In this document: piece by piece, positions 47,361-58,317 of the stretch
Layout: each line of letters starts with the position of its first letter
Position numbering within the stretch: the first letter of the stretch is position 1
Source of the DNA: Paguma larvata
Lineage: Eukaryota; Chordata; Mammalia; Carnivora; Viverridae
Length of the DNA: 64,000 nucleotides
Reading direction: 5' to 3'
NCBI GenBank assembly: GCA_030068075.1
Contig: CM057823.1
Span: 20,060,485 to 20,124,484, forward strand
The notes under the pieces: generated by a model
The model's database searches: none
Seen by the model: only the letters and a program-made list of their open reading frames with translations
Told to the model about the DNA's origin: nothing
Translations under genes and position numbers: made by a program

Positions 47361-47700
47361 AAAGCTTAGCTTAACTGTTCCGAAGTTAACAGTGCCTTAA
47401 GAATAGTTCAGATGAATTCCATTTGCTAGTTGCTGTAACTTCCTCCCAAATTTTCGGCCTTATATCTCCTGTCAATACCCTCATTCATCCCTCTGGTGTG
47501 AAAAAAAGTAAAAAAAAAAAACCACAAAAATCTCAAGAGCATTCCAAGACGTCAAAACAATGAATTGTCGAATACAAAATTTGAAAGAATAAAGGAGAAC
47601 CATACCCCCAAAAAGCTTATTTAGGGAGGTTAAAAGGATAGTAGTATAGTAAACATATTCTGGGATTCAAAAGAGAGAGTCTTTTTTGTAGCTACATCCC
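47361..47700. other. No gene recognised
   Basis: About 340 bp unassigned, with an A run at about 47510-47521. Confidence 0.45.
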
Positions 47701-47703
47701 CCA

Positions 47704-47766
47704 CCACACACACACACACACACACACACACCACACACGCACGCCCGCGCGCATGCACGCGCACAG
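47704..47766 (+). repeat. Compound (CA)n / CG-rich alternating tract
   Basis: About 13 CA units are followed by ccacacacgcacgcccgcgc and gcatgcacgcgcacag, a nearly continuous purine-pyrimidine alternation of about 60 bp. Confidence 0.95.
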
Positions 47767-49165
47767 GTACAGGGTGGCATCTTCCTCCTTATTCCCTGGC
47801 TCATCAGTTGGCACAGACACACCGCACACACACCCCTGGGCCCCAATAATCCTATGACTTTGAGGAAATCAAAGGCTCTCTCTGAAAAGAAAAGTTTAGA
47901 ACCTCCAGAAAAAAATCCTCATGAAATAAAAGGACTGGCCGTTTCATCTCTAAGGAAATGGACTAACAAATCCATTGCTTCTAAATGGGTAAATTTTCCC
48001 AGTTAGATTGATTTCAGGACTCCGGTAGTTTGGCTATTCCCAGGTAAGCCTGACCTGTCAGACTTCTTTGTTGCTTCTTTGTTGCTGCTTGATCAAAGTA
48101 TTCCTTATCTTTCATTCAGAGACCAAGGCGAACTGGAAGCTGGGAGATCTTTGAAACAGTTTTTTGAAAACATTGTAGACTGTTGATATGTCTTCTGTTT
48201 TGTACCCAAGGTAAAAATGATAAGCCAAAAAGTAATAAAAATAATGAAATTAAATGTAATCTTAGGTTTATGGACCCTTTGTGGATAATGAGTTTGTATT
48301 ATTTGCGTGTCTGTGGTGAAGCACAGAGGACTGTGAAAACAGGATTTGTAATAAACCCATGACTAGAATTTCAGGGCAACAGCCAGAAAGCAAAGACTTA
48401 AAAGGTTTCATCATTAGACTAATTGGAATTCATTTGATCCTCCAATGTAACAAAACCCTTCTGTCTACTTTCCAAGCCATTGTTCTTTGCATTCAGCATA
48501 TTGGCTTGTCGATCATTAAATATTCATTTTCTGCAGTGCCTTTTATATCGATCCTGGGTGTCCTAGGAAAAGCTTTCAGTAGGTTCAATAGTTTTGAAAG
48601 ATACTTAGGTTTACTCCATGACTGGCAAATATTTTTCTTTCTTCTTGCTTCAAAAACGGAATATTAGAACTTAGATCTTTCTATCTAGTCTGTATACCCA
48701 TTATTAATGAAACCCTCAAATGATACTGAACTGCAGCTGGAGTCTATTTACAAGAATATTAAAATAGGAAACAGAATAACTTTGCATTCTTTTGCCAGAC
48801 ATGATTTTAATTGTTGGAAAAAGAAGTTATTCAACCAGTGAAGAATGGAGTTTTTGGCAAGGCCTAAAGGCAAGGGCTTCAGGTGTATTTTTGCCTTCTT
48901 TGGGGGAAAGCAAAATAGTTGTATTTAACTGAGAAGGTCCTTTATCAAGATTTCCTTACACCTGGTTTAAACGTGAGCCTGCGACTTACGGAATCGTTCC
49001 AAGCAGACCCAGCACTTTTTTACAGGACAATTACCATCACAGATTTATCCAGGTTCTGATGCAGCACCCCTCCTTGGTTTGAGTGTACAAGATGTCTTAT
49101 CTTTCATAATGAATTTAATATTGAATGAATTCATAATGAATTTAAATAAAGTAGTGCTCCCTACT
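47767..49165. other. No gene recognised
   Basis: About 1.4 kb unassigned. A CAG|GTAAGCC donor-like site at about 48047 has no evident exon behind it. The plus frame at 48359-48667 (102 codons, hydrophobic middle) is not recognised. Confidence 0.4.
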
Positions 49166-49388
49166 GGGGCGCCTGGGTGGCTCAGTCAGTTGAGTGTCCA
49201 ACTTCGATTTAGGTCATAATCTCACGGCTCGTGAGTTCAAGCCCCATGTTGGGCTCTGTGCTGACAGCTCAGAGCCTGGAGCCTGCTTTGGATTCTGGGT
49301 CTCCCTCTCTCCCTCTGCCCCTCCCCCACTCATGCTCTGTCCCTCTCTGTCTCTTAAAAATAAATAAACATTAAAACAATTTTTTTAA
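49166..49388 (+). mobile_element. CanSINE (SINEC_Fc type)
   Basis: Intact head ggggcgcctgggtggctcag and full body. Tail is taaataaacattaaaac. Flanks gtgctccctact and gtacaccctaca are a decayed target duplication. Confidence 0.97.
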
Positions 49389-49893
49389 ATAGTACACCCT
49401 ACAGTCTCAAATATGTTAATCACATATTTGTTGTGGTAAATATTCACGAGAGGCCAACTGTTATTATGGGAAAGAAATACCTGGATACACATGTAACAAT
49501 CATTTTCCTTTTTCCAGCTTTATGAAGATGTAATTGACATACAACATAAGTGTAAGATGTGTCATATTTTATAATAGTTAATGCCAAAATATTTACTAAA
49601 TGAATATTATGTTTTCGGTGTGCTTTACCACGCACAGATACTCTTTAAAAATCCACGTATAAAGTATAACACAATGTATAAAATGTAGTTTCTGTCCTAA
49701 AAAAGCTAATAGGTAATAACTATTTGAAATTTATGGAAAAGATTTTCTATTTCATTATTCTTTTAACCAGTGATTTTATTATTTAGACTCCATACAGTCA
49801 TTTTCTTACTCTGATTGTGATCTGAAATTGCAAGTACCTCTGAAACAGCCTACCTTTTCCTCTATCACCACACTTCCCTTAAAAGTTGCAATA
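49389..49893. other. No gene recognised
   Basis: About 500 bp. 'tccagctttatgaagatgta' with 'attgacatacaacataagtg' at about 49514-49555 resembles the reversed 3' end of an L1M and may be a small minus-strand L1 remnant. Confidence 0.4.
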
Positions 49894-50083
49894 GGGGTGC
49901 CCGGGTGGCCGGTCATGATCTCAGGGTTCGCGGGTTCGAGTCCTGCATCAAGCTCTGTGCCGACAGCTCCTAGTCTTGGAGCCTGTTTCCAATTCTGTGT
50001 CTCCCTCTCTCTCTGCCCTTCCCTCATTCATGCTCTGTCTGTCTGTCTGTCTCTCTCTCTCAAAAAGAAACAACCATTAAAAA
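49894..50083 (+). mobile_element. CanSINE with head deletion
   Basis: The head jumps from ggggtgcccgggtggc directly to cggtcatgatctcagg. About 35 bases containing the tRNA A-box side are lost. The tail contains (gtct)n. Confidence 0.95.
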
Positions 50084-50094
50084 GATTTATTTTA

Positions 50095-50316
50095 GGGGTG
50101 CCCGGGTGGCTCAGTCAGGTAAGCGTCCAACTTTGGCTCGGGTCGTGATCTCACAGTTCCTGAGTTCAAGCCCCATGTCAGGCTCTGTGCTGACAGTTCA
50201 GAGCCTGGAGCCTGCTTCCGATTCTATGTCTCTCTTTGTCTCTTCCCCTCCCCAGCTCACACTCTGTGTCTCTCTTTCCTTCAAAAATAAATAAACATTA
50301 AAAAAATTTTTTTTAA
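50095..50316 (+). mobile_element. CanSINE (SINEC_Fc type), tandem to the previous
   Basis: Full copy 11 bp after the preceding SINE in the same orientation. Flanks gatttatttt and aatttatttc suggest an independent insertion next to the earlier tail. Confidence 0.97.
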
Positions 50317-50787
50317 TTTATTTCAATGTTGAGATACATTATCTTAACATGAACATTGTCCTTAATGTACATTTTACTAAACTGATCATCCAGGGACAGT
50401 GACCACAGTCGTAGTCAACAAAGCCCTTGAAACCAAAATCATTTTAAGTGTCATCCCCCGAGGTTCTAGGTAATCTCTCCTTCTCCTCTGCTTCATGCAT
50501 GTGTCAGTGATTAGGAATCCAGTTATCTATGAGCAATGAAGCAAGCCATATTTTTCAGGGTTTTATCAACTATACTGAACATAAAAGTATATAGACATAT
50601 TTTAAGTAGTCACGTGGAGTTTCACTTCTGTCAATTGCAAGGGAGCTTGTGTCAGACTAGACCTCCTGCCGAAAACAAGTGTCCTCTGTAAAAAAAATAT
50701 AAACAATATCTATTTGAAGGCACTAGAAAGAGATCCAATGTAGATAGAAGCCAGAGGGGAGTTGATTCTTGAAAATAGGGTACTATA
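50317..50787. other. No gene recognised
   Basis: About 470 bp unassigned. Confidence 0.45.
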
Positions 50788-50797
50788 CATGACTTTT

Positions 50798-50985
50798 CAA
50801 AGAAATTTATTAAAATTCAAGTTAGTTAACGTATACTGTAGTATTTGCTGTATTGGTTTCAGGAGTAGAATTTAGTGATTCATCACTTACATGTCATACC
50901 CAGTGCTCATCCCAACAGGTGCCCTCCTTAATGCCCATCACCCATCTAGCCTATCCCCCCACCCACCTCCCCATATTACGCATGA
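50798..50985 (-). mobile_element. Carnivore L1 3'UTR, minus strand, 5'-truncated
   Basis: The reverse strand reads 'gggtgatgggcattaaggag', 'tgagcactgggtatgacatg', 'aagtgatgaatcactaaatt' and 'acgttaactaacttgaattt'. Target duplications catgactttt occur at about 50788-50797 and 50982-50991. Only about 190 bp of L1 was inserted. Confidence 0.9.
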
Positions 50986-51218
50986 CTTTTTAACTGAAGG
51001 CACTGCCTGGTTCCAGTGATACAGAGTGGCTAGAACACAAGTGGGAAAATACAGCCTTAATGGCTTGAAAAGTTAAAAGACAGAGTTTGGGGTACATAGT
51101 AAAGCAGATGCCCTCCCGATAGAACTTTCAACAAACTAGAAATAGAAAGCAACTTCCTCAGCTTGAGAAAGGGCATTCGTGAAAACCCTTCAGCTCATAT
51201 CACACTCGATGACGTAGA

Positions 51219-51822
51219 AAAAAAACCCAACTCTCCTTCTGCCCTTTTGGGTTCAATGGCTAGTGACAGAGGCTTGCAAATCAAACTGACAAAAGACAGA
51301 TTCGAGGAGAAACGCTTACACATTTCATTAATTTTGATATTTTTATGTGCATGGGGGCATCACAGAAAAGAAGTGGAAACCCGAAGAAGTGGTTCGACTC
51401 GGGGGCTTAGACGCCATTTTAACAAAGGGCGAAATAATGTGGAGAAGTGACCAGACAAAGGCAAAGGGAGTTGGGTTTCTAGGGCTGATAAATGGTGGGA
51501 CAGTAACTAGGAAATACGTGGCGAAACTGATCTGAGATGACAGTTACTTTAGGAAAGTTTGTTTATGCGGCCTCCCCTCTGTGCTGGCCTCCCTCTCGGT
51601 GAGAAGTGTTGTTGTCCTCATCCTGGTTCAAGGAGAGGGAGGAAGTTTATGCCAACGGCACCTCCACAAGAGAATTTACATCCTACTTTTAGGCAGTTGA
51701 GAGGAGGGCAAAGGATATTTCCTCCATCTATTGATTCTCGATTGCCTTCAGCTCAAAATAATCCTTATGCCAAAGTGATGCGTTTGGGAGCTGCATACTT
51801 TGGACCGTTTCAAAAAGACTGG
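51219..51822. repeat. Unnamed 600-bp insert in L1 (candidate LTR or other repeat)
   Basis: L1 breaks off after 'gatgacgtagaaaaa' and resumes at 'gtgaaaaggctgctcctttc'. The sequence between, starting aaacccaactctccttctgc and ending gaccgtttcaaaaagactg, is not L1. It has open stretches in several frames (51163-51450, 51559-51825) but no recognised domain. Its composition and size fit an old solo LTR or nonautonomous element; family not known to me. Confidence 0.5.
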
Positions 51823-52133
51823 TGAAAAGGCTGCTCCTTTCCTAAGTTTGGAGACAAGGAAAAAATGTCTACTCTCCCTTTCCTTGTATTTTATTGGCAT
51901 ATTGAAACAATTTAATAAATCAAGAAATGGAAATAAAAAACACAGCAGCTAAAAGGGAGGTGGAAAATGATTCCTATTTGCAGGTGATATAATTGTTTAT
52001 ATGGGACGTTTTAACGAATTCACAAAAAAAGTACTGAAACTAAATGAGTTTTGCAAGATTTCAGGATATGAGATCAATGTAAAGAATCAATGTATTTCTA
52101 CATGCGAACAGTAAGCAATTAAAAAATCAAAGT

Positions 52134-52309
52134 GGGACCCTCAGTTAAGCATCTAATTTCAGCTCAGGTCATGATCTTGCAATTCATGAGTTCGAGCCCC
52201 CTATAGGGGTTTGCTGCTGTCAGCGCAGAGCCTGCTTCAGATCCTCTGTCCCCCTCTTTCTCTGCCCCTCCCCCCTCAAAAATAAATATTAAAAAAATTT
52301 TTTTAAGGG
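52134..52309 (+). mobile_element. CanSINE lacking its head
   Basis: It begins gggaccctcagttaagcatc, missing the CGCCTGGGTGG segment. Perfect 13-bp target duplications, aaaaaatcaaagt, lie at 52121-52133 and 52310-52322 inside L1 sequence. Confidence 0.95.
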
Positions 52310-52357
52310 AAAAAATCAAAGTAAAAATAATTCCATTAAAGGAAGGCATTAAAGGAA

Positions 52358-52550
52358 GGCCTCTGTGGCTCAGTCGGTTGAGTGTCTGAATCTTGATTTT
52401 GGCTCAGGTCATGATTCTGGGATCGTGGGATCGAGCCCTGCATCTGGTTCCAGCTTGAGATTCTCTCTTTCTCCCTCTTCCTCGCTAGCATGCTCACTTC
52501 CTCTTGCCAAAAAAAATTTTTTTTAATAAAAATAATAAAAACAAAAACAA
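52358..52550 (+). mobile_element. Old-type CanSINE
   Basis: 'ggcctctgtggctcagtcgg', 'gaatcttgattttggctcag' and 'gggatcgtgggatcgagccc', with tail ttttttttaataaaaataat. It lies 35 bp from the previous SINE. Confidence 0.92.
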
Positions 52551-52809
52551 TAGCATCAAAAACATAAATAATTAGGGACAAATTTCACAAGAGATAAGCT
52601 AAACTTCAGTGCTAAAAAATTATAAATACTGATAAAAGCAATTAAATGCCACCTAAATAAACATAGAGATACACTATGTTCATGTTTTGGAGGACTCGAT
52701 ATTGTTAAAATTTCTATTTTCAAACTGACTGGAAATTTCTTGCAATCCTAGCCGTAATCCCAGCAGGCATTTTTGTAAAAGTGACCATTTGATTCTAAAA
52801 GTTTTGTGA

Positions 52810-53028
52810 GGGGCCCCTGGGTGGCTCAGTCGGTTAAGCGTGTGGCTTCGGCTCAGGTCATACTCTCACGGCTGGTGAGTCTGAGCCCCACATCAGGCTC
52901 TGTGCTGAAAGCTAAGAGCCTGGAGCCTACTTCAGATTCTGTGTCGCCCTCTCTCTTTGCCCCTCCCCCACTCACCCTCTGTCTCTCTCAAAATTGAATA
53001 AACATTAAAAAAACTTTTTTTAAATAAA
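52810..53028 (+). mobile_element. CanSINE (SINEC_Fc type) in L1
   Basis: Head ggggcccctgggtggctcag. Target duplications aaaagttttgtga (52797-52809) and aaaagttgtgtga (53029-53041) differ by one base. Confidence 0.97.
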
Positions 53029-53692
53029 TAAAAGTTGTGTGAAAATGCAAAGGACCTGGGATAGACAAAATATAATGAAATAAAATGAAAGGACAAAGTT
53101 GAAAGGTTTAGACTCTTAGCTTCAAAACTTGACATAAAATGCTACTAATTAAGATGTGCAATATTGGCAGCAGAATAAACAGATCAACGGAACAGAATAA
53201 AGAGTAGAAACTAACCAATAATTCTATGGGTATTCATTTTGGACAAAGGTACCCACTCACAGAAATAGAAGAAACAGTCCTAAAATTTGTGCAGAACCAT
53301 GAAAGACTCGGAATAGCCAAAGGAATCCTTAAAAATAGAACAATGCTGGAGGTATCAACCTCCTGGATTTCAAACTATTTGACACGAGTAATGGTGCCAA
53401 AGCAATCCAGTGAGGACGGGAAAGTCTTCAATAAATTATTGTGGAAAACAAGATATCTACATGTAAACAAAAGGACTGTAACCTCTACCTCATTAATTCA
53501 AGATAAATCACAAACTTAAATGTGAAGGAGAAATCATAAAGGTTTTAAAGGGAAAACAAGTGTATTGTCAAAACCTGGGAGAAGGCAAAGATTTCTTAGA
53601 TAGGACAGAGAAAGAAACAACCAAAGAAGAAAATCAATAAATTAAATTTCCTTGCAACTTCTTATCAAAAGACACTTAAGAAAATGAGTAGA

Positions 53693-53895
53693 GGGGTGCC
53701 CGGGTGGCTCTGTTGGTTAAGTGCCAGACTTCGGCTCAGGTCATGATCTCGCAGTTGGTGGGTTCAAGCCACGTCGAGTTCTGTGCTGTTAGCTCAGAAC
53801 CTGAAGCCTGCTTCGGCTTCTGTGTCTCTTTCTCTCTCCACCCCTCCGTGGCTCTCTCTCTCTCAAAAATAAATAAACATTAAAAAATTTTAAAA
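53693..53895 (+). mobile_element. CanSINE (SINEC_Fc type) in L1
   Basis: Head ggggtgcccgggtggctctg. Tail is aataaataaacattaaaaaa. Inserted in the ORF2 3' part of the host L1. Confidence 0.96.
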
Positions 53896-54145
53896 GAAAA
53901 AATATGAATAGGAAACTATAGACTGGGAAGTATATGTAAACATATACCTGACAAAAGACTTGTATTCAGAATTTTAAAATGGCCCCTACAACTCAATGAT
54001 AAAAAAGACACAAATCCAAAAAGAAAGTGAACAAAAAACTTTAAGAGACACATAACAAAGGAAGTTTTATGAATGTCCAATAAGCCCGGAATAAAGTGCT
54101 CAATATCGTTAGTCATCACAGAAACGTAAATTAAAACTGCAATGA

Positions 54146-54386
54146 TAAATGAGTAAAGGAAATAGAGAGAGAGTCCAAGAAATAAACTCTAACTTATAAA
54201 GAACAAACCAGTAGTTACCAGAGGGGAGGTGGGTGGGGGATGGGTGAAATAGGTAACGGGGATTAAGAGTACCCTTATCATGATGAGCGTTGAGTAATAT
54301 ACAGAATTGAAAATTCACTATATCGTACACCTGAAACTAATATAGCATTGTAGGTTAACCGTACTGGAGTTAAAATACAATTTTCA
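54146..54386 (+). mobile_element. Younger L1 3' end inserted in older L1
   Basis: 'taccagaggggaggtgggtg', 'ggattaagagtacccttatc', 'tgagcgttgagtaatataca' and 'acacctgaaactaatatagc' form a 5'-truncated L1 3'UTR. Perfect 13-bp target duplications, aaaactgcaatga, lie at 54133-54145 and 54387-54399, both in host ORF2 sequence. Confidence 0.93.
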
Positions 54387-54835
54387 AAAACTGCAATGAG
54401 ATATCACTCCATACCTAACTAGAATGGCTAAAATTAAAAATATGGAAAATACCAAATATTGCCCAAGATGTGATGGGACTCCATAAGTTGCAAAATGGCA
54501 CAAACCTTTCAGAAAAGATTTGGCGATTTCTTATCAAGTTAAAAAGACATCTACCCTATGACTCAGAAATTGTACTCCTAAATATTTACCGAAGAGGAAT
54601 GAAAACATACCCCAGAGAAAGGCAGGACCAAGAGCTTTCACGGCCATCAAAAACTGAAAACCACCCAAATACTTATTAACAGGTGAATGGATAAGAAAAT
54701 TGTGGTATTTTCAAATACTGGGAAATCATCCAGAAAGAAAAATACCCAGAACCATGGATGAATCTTGGACATCATGCTCAGAGAATGATAAAACCTAGAC
54801 ACAAAGAGTAATGCTGTATGATCCCTCTTCCGTGT

Positions 54836-55612
54836 TTTTTTTTTAAATTGAAGTATAGTTGACATAGAATATTGTATTAGTTTTACGTCTACAGAATAGT
54901 GATTCAACATGTATATACGTTACAAAATGCTCGCATGATACGGGTAGTTATCTGTCACTATACAAAGTCATTACAATATTATTGACCTCATTCCCTATGC
55001 TGTACATTGTATCCCCATAACTTATTTATTTTATAACCGAAAGTTTGTACCTCTTAATGCCCTTCACCTATTCCACCCGTCCCCTCTTCTTTTCCCCACT
55101 AGCAACCACCAATTTGTTCTCTGTATTTATGAGTCTGTTTCTATTTACCTTTGTTTATTTTGTTTTTTTAGATTGCACATAAAAGTAAAATCATATTAAA
55201 AAAAAGTAAAATCATCGTTTATGTGTCCTTTCCTGTCTGACTTATTTCACTTAGTTTAATACCTTCCAGGTCATTCCATGTTGTCACAAATGGCAAGATT
55301 TTATTCTTTGTTATGTCCAAGTAATATTCCATTATGTGTGTGTCCGTGTGTATGTATGTGTACAGATACATATATATTATGTATATATACATCTATGTGT
55401 GCTTGTGTATACAACTGTGTATCTATCTATGTATACCACATTTTCTTTATCTATCAGTGGACACTTAGGCTACGTCCGTATCTTGGCTATAATAAATAAT
55501 GCTGCAATGGACATAGAAATGGCTATATCTTTTCAAATTGATGTTTTTGTTTTCTTTGGGTAAATACCCAGAAATGGAATTGCTGAACTGTATGATACTT
55601 ATGTGAATTTCT
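54836..55612 (-). mobile_element. Antisense L1 (L1MA-like) 3' end inside L1
   Basis: It starts with a T run (reversed poly-A) and 'aattgaagtatagttgacat', then 'ctcattccctatgctgtaca', 'cctgtctgacttatttcact', 'agtaatattccattatgtgt', 'tatctatcagtggacactta' and 'ttctttgggtaaatacccag'. This is the reversed L1 3'UTR and ORF2 end. A gt/at-rich microsatellite (55336-55433) has grown within it. Confidence 0.9.
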
Positions 55613-55825
55613 TCAATAGGTTAAAAAAAAAAACCTATGCTGAAAATCTCAGGTCAAAAAATAAATCTAGGATAAAAAAACTAGGAGAACCTTTGTTGCT
55701 GGTGAGGTGATAATTAGGAAGAGGTATACGGGAACTTTATGGAGTGAAGAAAATGTTCTAAATTTTGATAGAAGTGTGTATTATATGGGAGTATGCATTT
55801 GTTCAAACTCATCAAATTGTATATG

Positions 55826-56122
55826 CTGTGGAAAGAATGTTTGTGTCCTCCCAAAACTCATGTTTAAATTCCAACCTCCAGTGTGATCCTATAGGAGGTA
55901 GAACATTTGGAAAGTAATTAGGTCATGAGAATTGATTCTTCATGAGTGGGATTCATGCCCTTATCAAAGAGAATCCAGAGAGCTGTCACCAGAACTTGAC
56001 CATGTGGGGACTCTAATCTTGGATTTCCAGCCTCCAGAACTATGAAAAACAAGTTTCTGCTGTTAATAAGTCACTTGGTTTATGACAGTTCGTTACGGCA
56101 GCCCTAACTGATGAAGACAGTT
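55826..56122 (+). mobile_element. MLT1-like MaLR LTR
   Basis: 'gaatgtttgtgtcctcccaa', 'ttccaacctccagtgtgatc', 'tggatttccagcctccagaa' and 'ctatgaaaaacaagtttctg' follow the MLT1 order up to 'gttacggcagccctaactga'. Its left end abuts the old L1. Confidence 0.8.
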
Positions 56123-56435
56123 TACCTACGATGTGTGCATTTCATGGTATTTACACTTTACCTCAAAGACAAAGGACCCAAAAACAAATATTAACCCTAG
56201 TAGGTTTGCTTTTCTCAGTGGATTAGCAATTCTGAAAGTACTCCGTGTATTCTAGAGTTGAGCAAGTGTATTAATATGTTGAGGATAATGACAATCAGGT
56301 TTCTCGTTTTTTGCGAAGGGAGTTGAAAATATTGAAAGGGGGAAAATGAACTGTATGCTGTGGTATTGGATTGGAATTGGAGATGTAAATATTAATTTGT
56401 GATTTCTAATGTCTAGATATATATTGCCACATTAT
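56123..56435. other. No gene recognised between two MaLR LTRs
   Basis: About 310 bp. It could be residual MaLR internal sequence or old L1; nothing diagnostic is visible. Confidence 0.35.
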
Positions 56436-56762
56436 AATGGACTGTGTCCCCAAATTCATTGTTGAAACTCCAATCCCAATGTGATGATATTTGGAGGTGA
56501 TTTGAGGGGTCATTAGGTAATAAAGTTGGAGTCCTCATGGATGAGATTAGTGCTCTTAGCGCAAGAAGCCAGAGAGCCAGCTCCCTCTCTTTGCACCATG
56601 TGAGGACACAGTAAGAAGACAGACGTCTGTCAAGCAGAAGAGGGTTCTCACCAAAAACCTGACCACACTGGTTCCAGCCTTCAGAACTGTGAGAAATAAA
56701 TACTTGTTGTTGTACAGTCTAAGATGGTAATTTGTTATAACAGCCCAAACTGGCCAAGCTGT
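56436..56762 (+). mobile_element. MLT1-like MaLR LTR
   Basis: 'actgtgtccccaaattcatt', 'atgtgatgatatttggaggt', 'ccatgtgaggacacagtaag', 'tgtgagaaataaatacttgt' (AATAAA at 56695-56700) and 'tttgttataacagcccaaac'. Well-preserved MLT1 layout, no internal genes. Confidence 0.85.
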
Positions 56763-57176
56763 AGATATGGGTAGTAATGGTTACACATGTGGAACTAAAT
56801 CTAGGTATGTGTATTTGTGCGTGTGTATGTCATTTCCTAGATACGGTGGCTCACAGGGCCCAGAAGAGCCTCTAGCAAACAGCACACCTGTTACCCTAAT
56901 CATTGTTTCTAATGACCTTTTCTCCATTAAACAGAATGTGAATTCCTTGGAGAAATGCCGATTGCAAAACTGGGGCCAGAAAAAGGCAAGACGCATCAGG
57001 AACATTTTATTGGCTCTGTGAGGATAAGTTCAAAATAAGATGAGCAAATCAAATCAAAAGGACTTAGAATTTGGCTTGAAGTAGCCCCCACTGACCAACA
57101 CTGGAACAGACTGAGCATTAATACAATGATAGTAATGGTTTATAGCCTATTGGATAAAGTTAAGAGTCCATACTGA

Positions 57177-57177
57177 T

Positions 57178-57232
<55 letters not shown>

Positions 57233-57233
57233 G

Positions 57234-57283
<50 letters not shown>

Positions 57284-57411
57284 GAAGGAAGGAAGGAAGG
57301 AAGAAAGAAAGAAGGAAAAAGAAAGAGAGGGGAAAAGGAAGGAAGGAAGGGAGGGAGGGGAAAAGGAAGGAAGGAAGTAACAAAGGAACGAAGGGCGAGA
57401 CAAAGAAAGGA
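57177..57411 (+). repeat. 230-bp polypurine microsatellite (GAAA)n(GA)n(GGAA)n
   Basis: Essentially only A and G on the plus strand: gaaa units, a GA run (about 57197-57222), gaaa again to about 57282, ggaa units, then mixed aggg/ggaa. It yields long spurious S/F/L-rich frames on the minus strand. Confidence 0.96.
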
Positions 57412-58143
57412 AAGCTTTCTACTATGCTGACTAACCAACACTGAGGGAATGGTGGAATTAGAAAATCGTCATGCCACGGGTCACAGTATGGAGAGGAAAG
57501 GATGTTTACAGAGTCGCCAGATTTCTCCCTACAACTTCCTTTAATTCATTGAAGGGAAAGACGACAGTAACTTGCCCGTGGAGAGACCTCCTCTACATCA
57601 CTCTAGCCAGGTAATCAAAATGACTGTCATCAACATTGAGACCAACCGACATCAAGTGACTCCTGATTTGATGCCCCTGAGATACACTTTTTGAGGCACT
57701 TAGTGTTGTGCGTCCTGAACTAGGACACGTGCAAACCCGAACTAGAAAGAAACCTCAGACAAACCCAAACCAAGGGCGAACTGTACACGGTAATCGGCCT
57801 GCGCTTTTCAAAAGTGCCACGGTCAGGGGAGACGAAGGCTGAATAACGGTCCCACAGGAAAGAAGTCTCAAAGCTACGACATCTGCACACGATGAGTGTT
57901 ACTGCATTGGAGGCTTGCCTGGGAGAACACAGAGCTATGAAAGAATACTTTGGGGGAAACTGTCAAAATTCGAATGTGGGTTTTGGGTTAGATAACAGCA
58001 TTTTATCGAAGTTTTATTTCTTTACTTTGAAATTTTTTACTGTGCTCGCAAAAGAGAGTGTCTGTATTCTATGGAAATATGCATGAGTATTTGAGGGTAA
58101 AGGAGAAACATGTCTCCAACTCTCTCGAATGGTTCAAAAACTC

Positions 58144-58184
58144 ATGTGTGCGTGTGTGTGCGTGTGTGCGTGTGTGTGTGTATG
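58144..58184 (+). repeat. (TG)n microsatellite with CG interruptions
   Basis: Alternating gtgtgcgtgtgtgtgcgtgt over about 40 bp, at the spot where this L1 3'UTR family often carries a simple repeat. Confidence 0.95.
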
Positions 58185-58317
58185 TAGAAAGAGAATGTGT
58201 ACATGCAAATGGAGCAAAGTGGAATTACTGAAGATGAGTGAAGGATCACAGAAGTTTCTCGTATTATTCTTGCAACTGTTCTATAAGTTTGAAATTATAT
58301 CAAAATAAAACATTACG

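Larger units (their letters stand above)
51121..55825 (+). mobile_element. L1 ORF2-3'UTR body broken by seven insertions
   Basis: Host L1 pieces are collinear: 51121-51218 (ORF2, 'gaaagggcattcgtgaaaac'), 51823-52133 ('caggtgatataattgtttat', reverse-transcriptase region with the F-x-D-D equivalent decayed), 52551-52809, 53029-53692 ('tggacaaaggtacccactca'), 53896-54145, 54387-54835 ('gaatggctaaaattaaaaat') and 55613-55825 ('atggagtgaagaaaatgttc'). The intervening blocks are four CanSINEs, an L1 3' end, an antisense L1 and one unnamed 600-bp insert. No frame of useful length survives. Confidence 0.82.
56990..58317 (+). mobile_element. Old L1 (L1MC-like) 3' end with polypurine insertion
   Basis: The 3' part is clear: 'gagtatttgagggtaaagga', 'gaaacatgtctccaactctc', 'tgcaactgttctataagttt' and 'gaaattatatcaaaataaaa'. 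The 5' part (56990-57176, 57412-57890) is more diverged. A polypurine tract occupies 57177-57410. Confidence 0.7.

Noticed and set aside
57140..57441. Minus-strand frames rich in F, L, S and P
   Set aside because: They are translations of the polypurine microsatellite.
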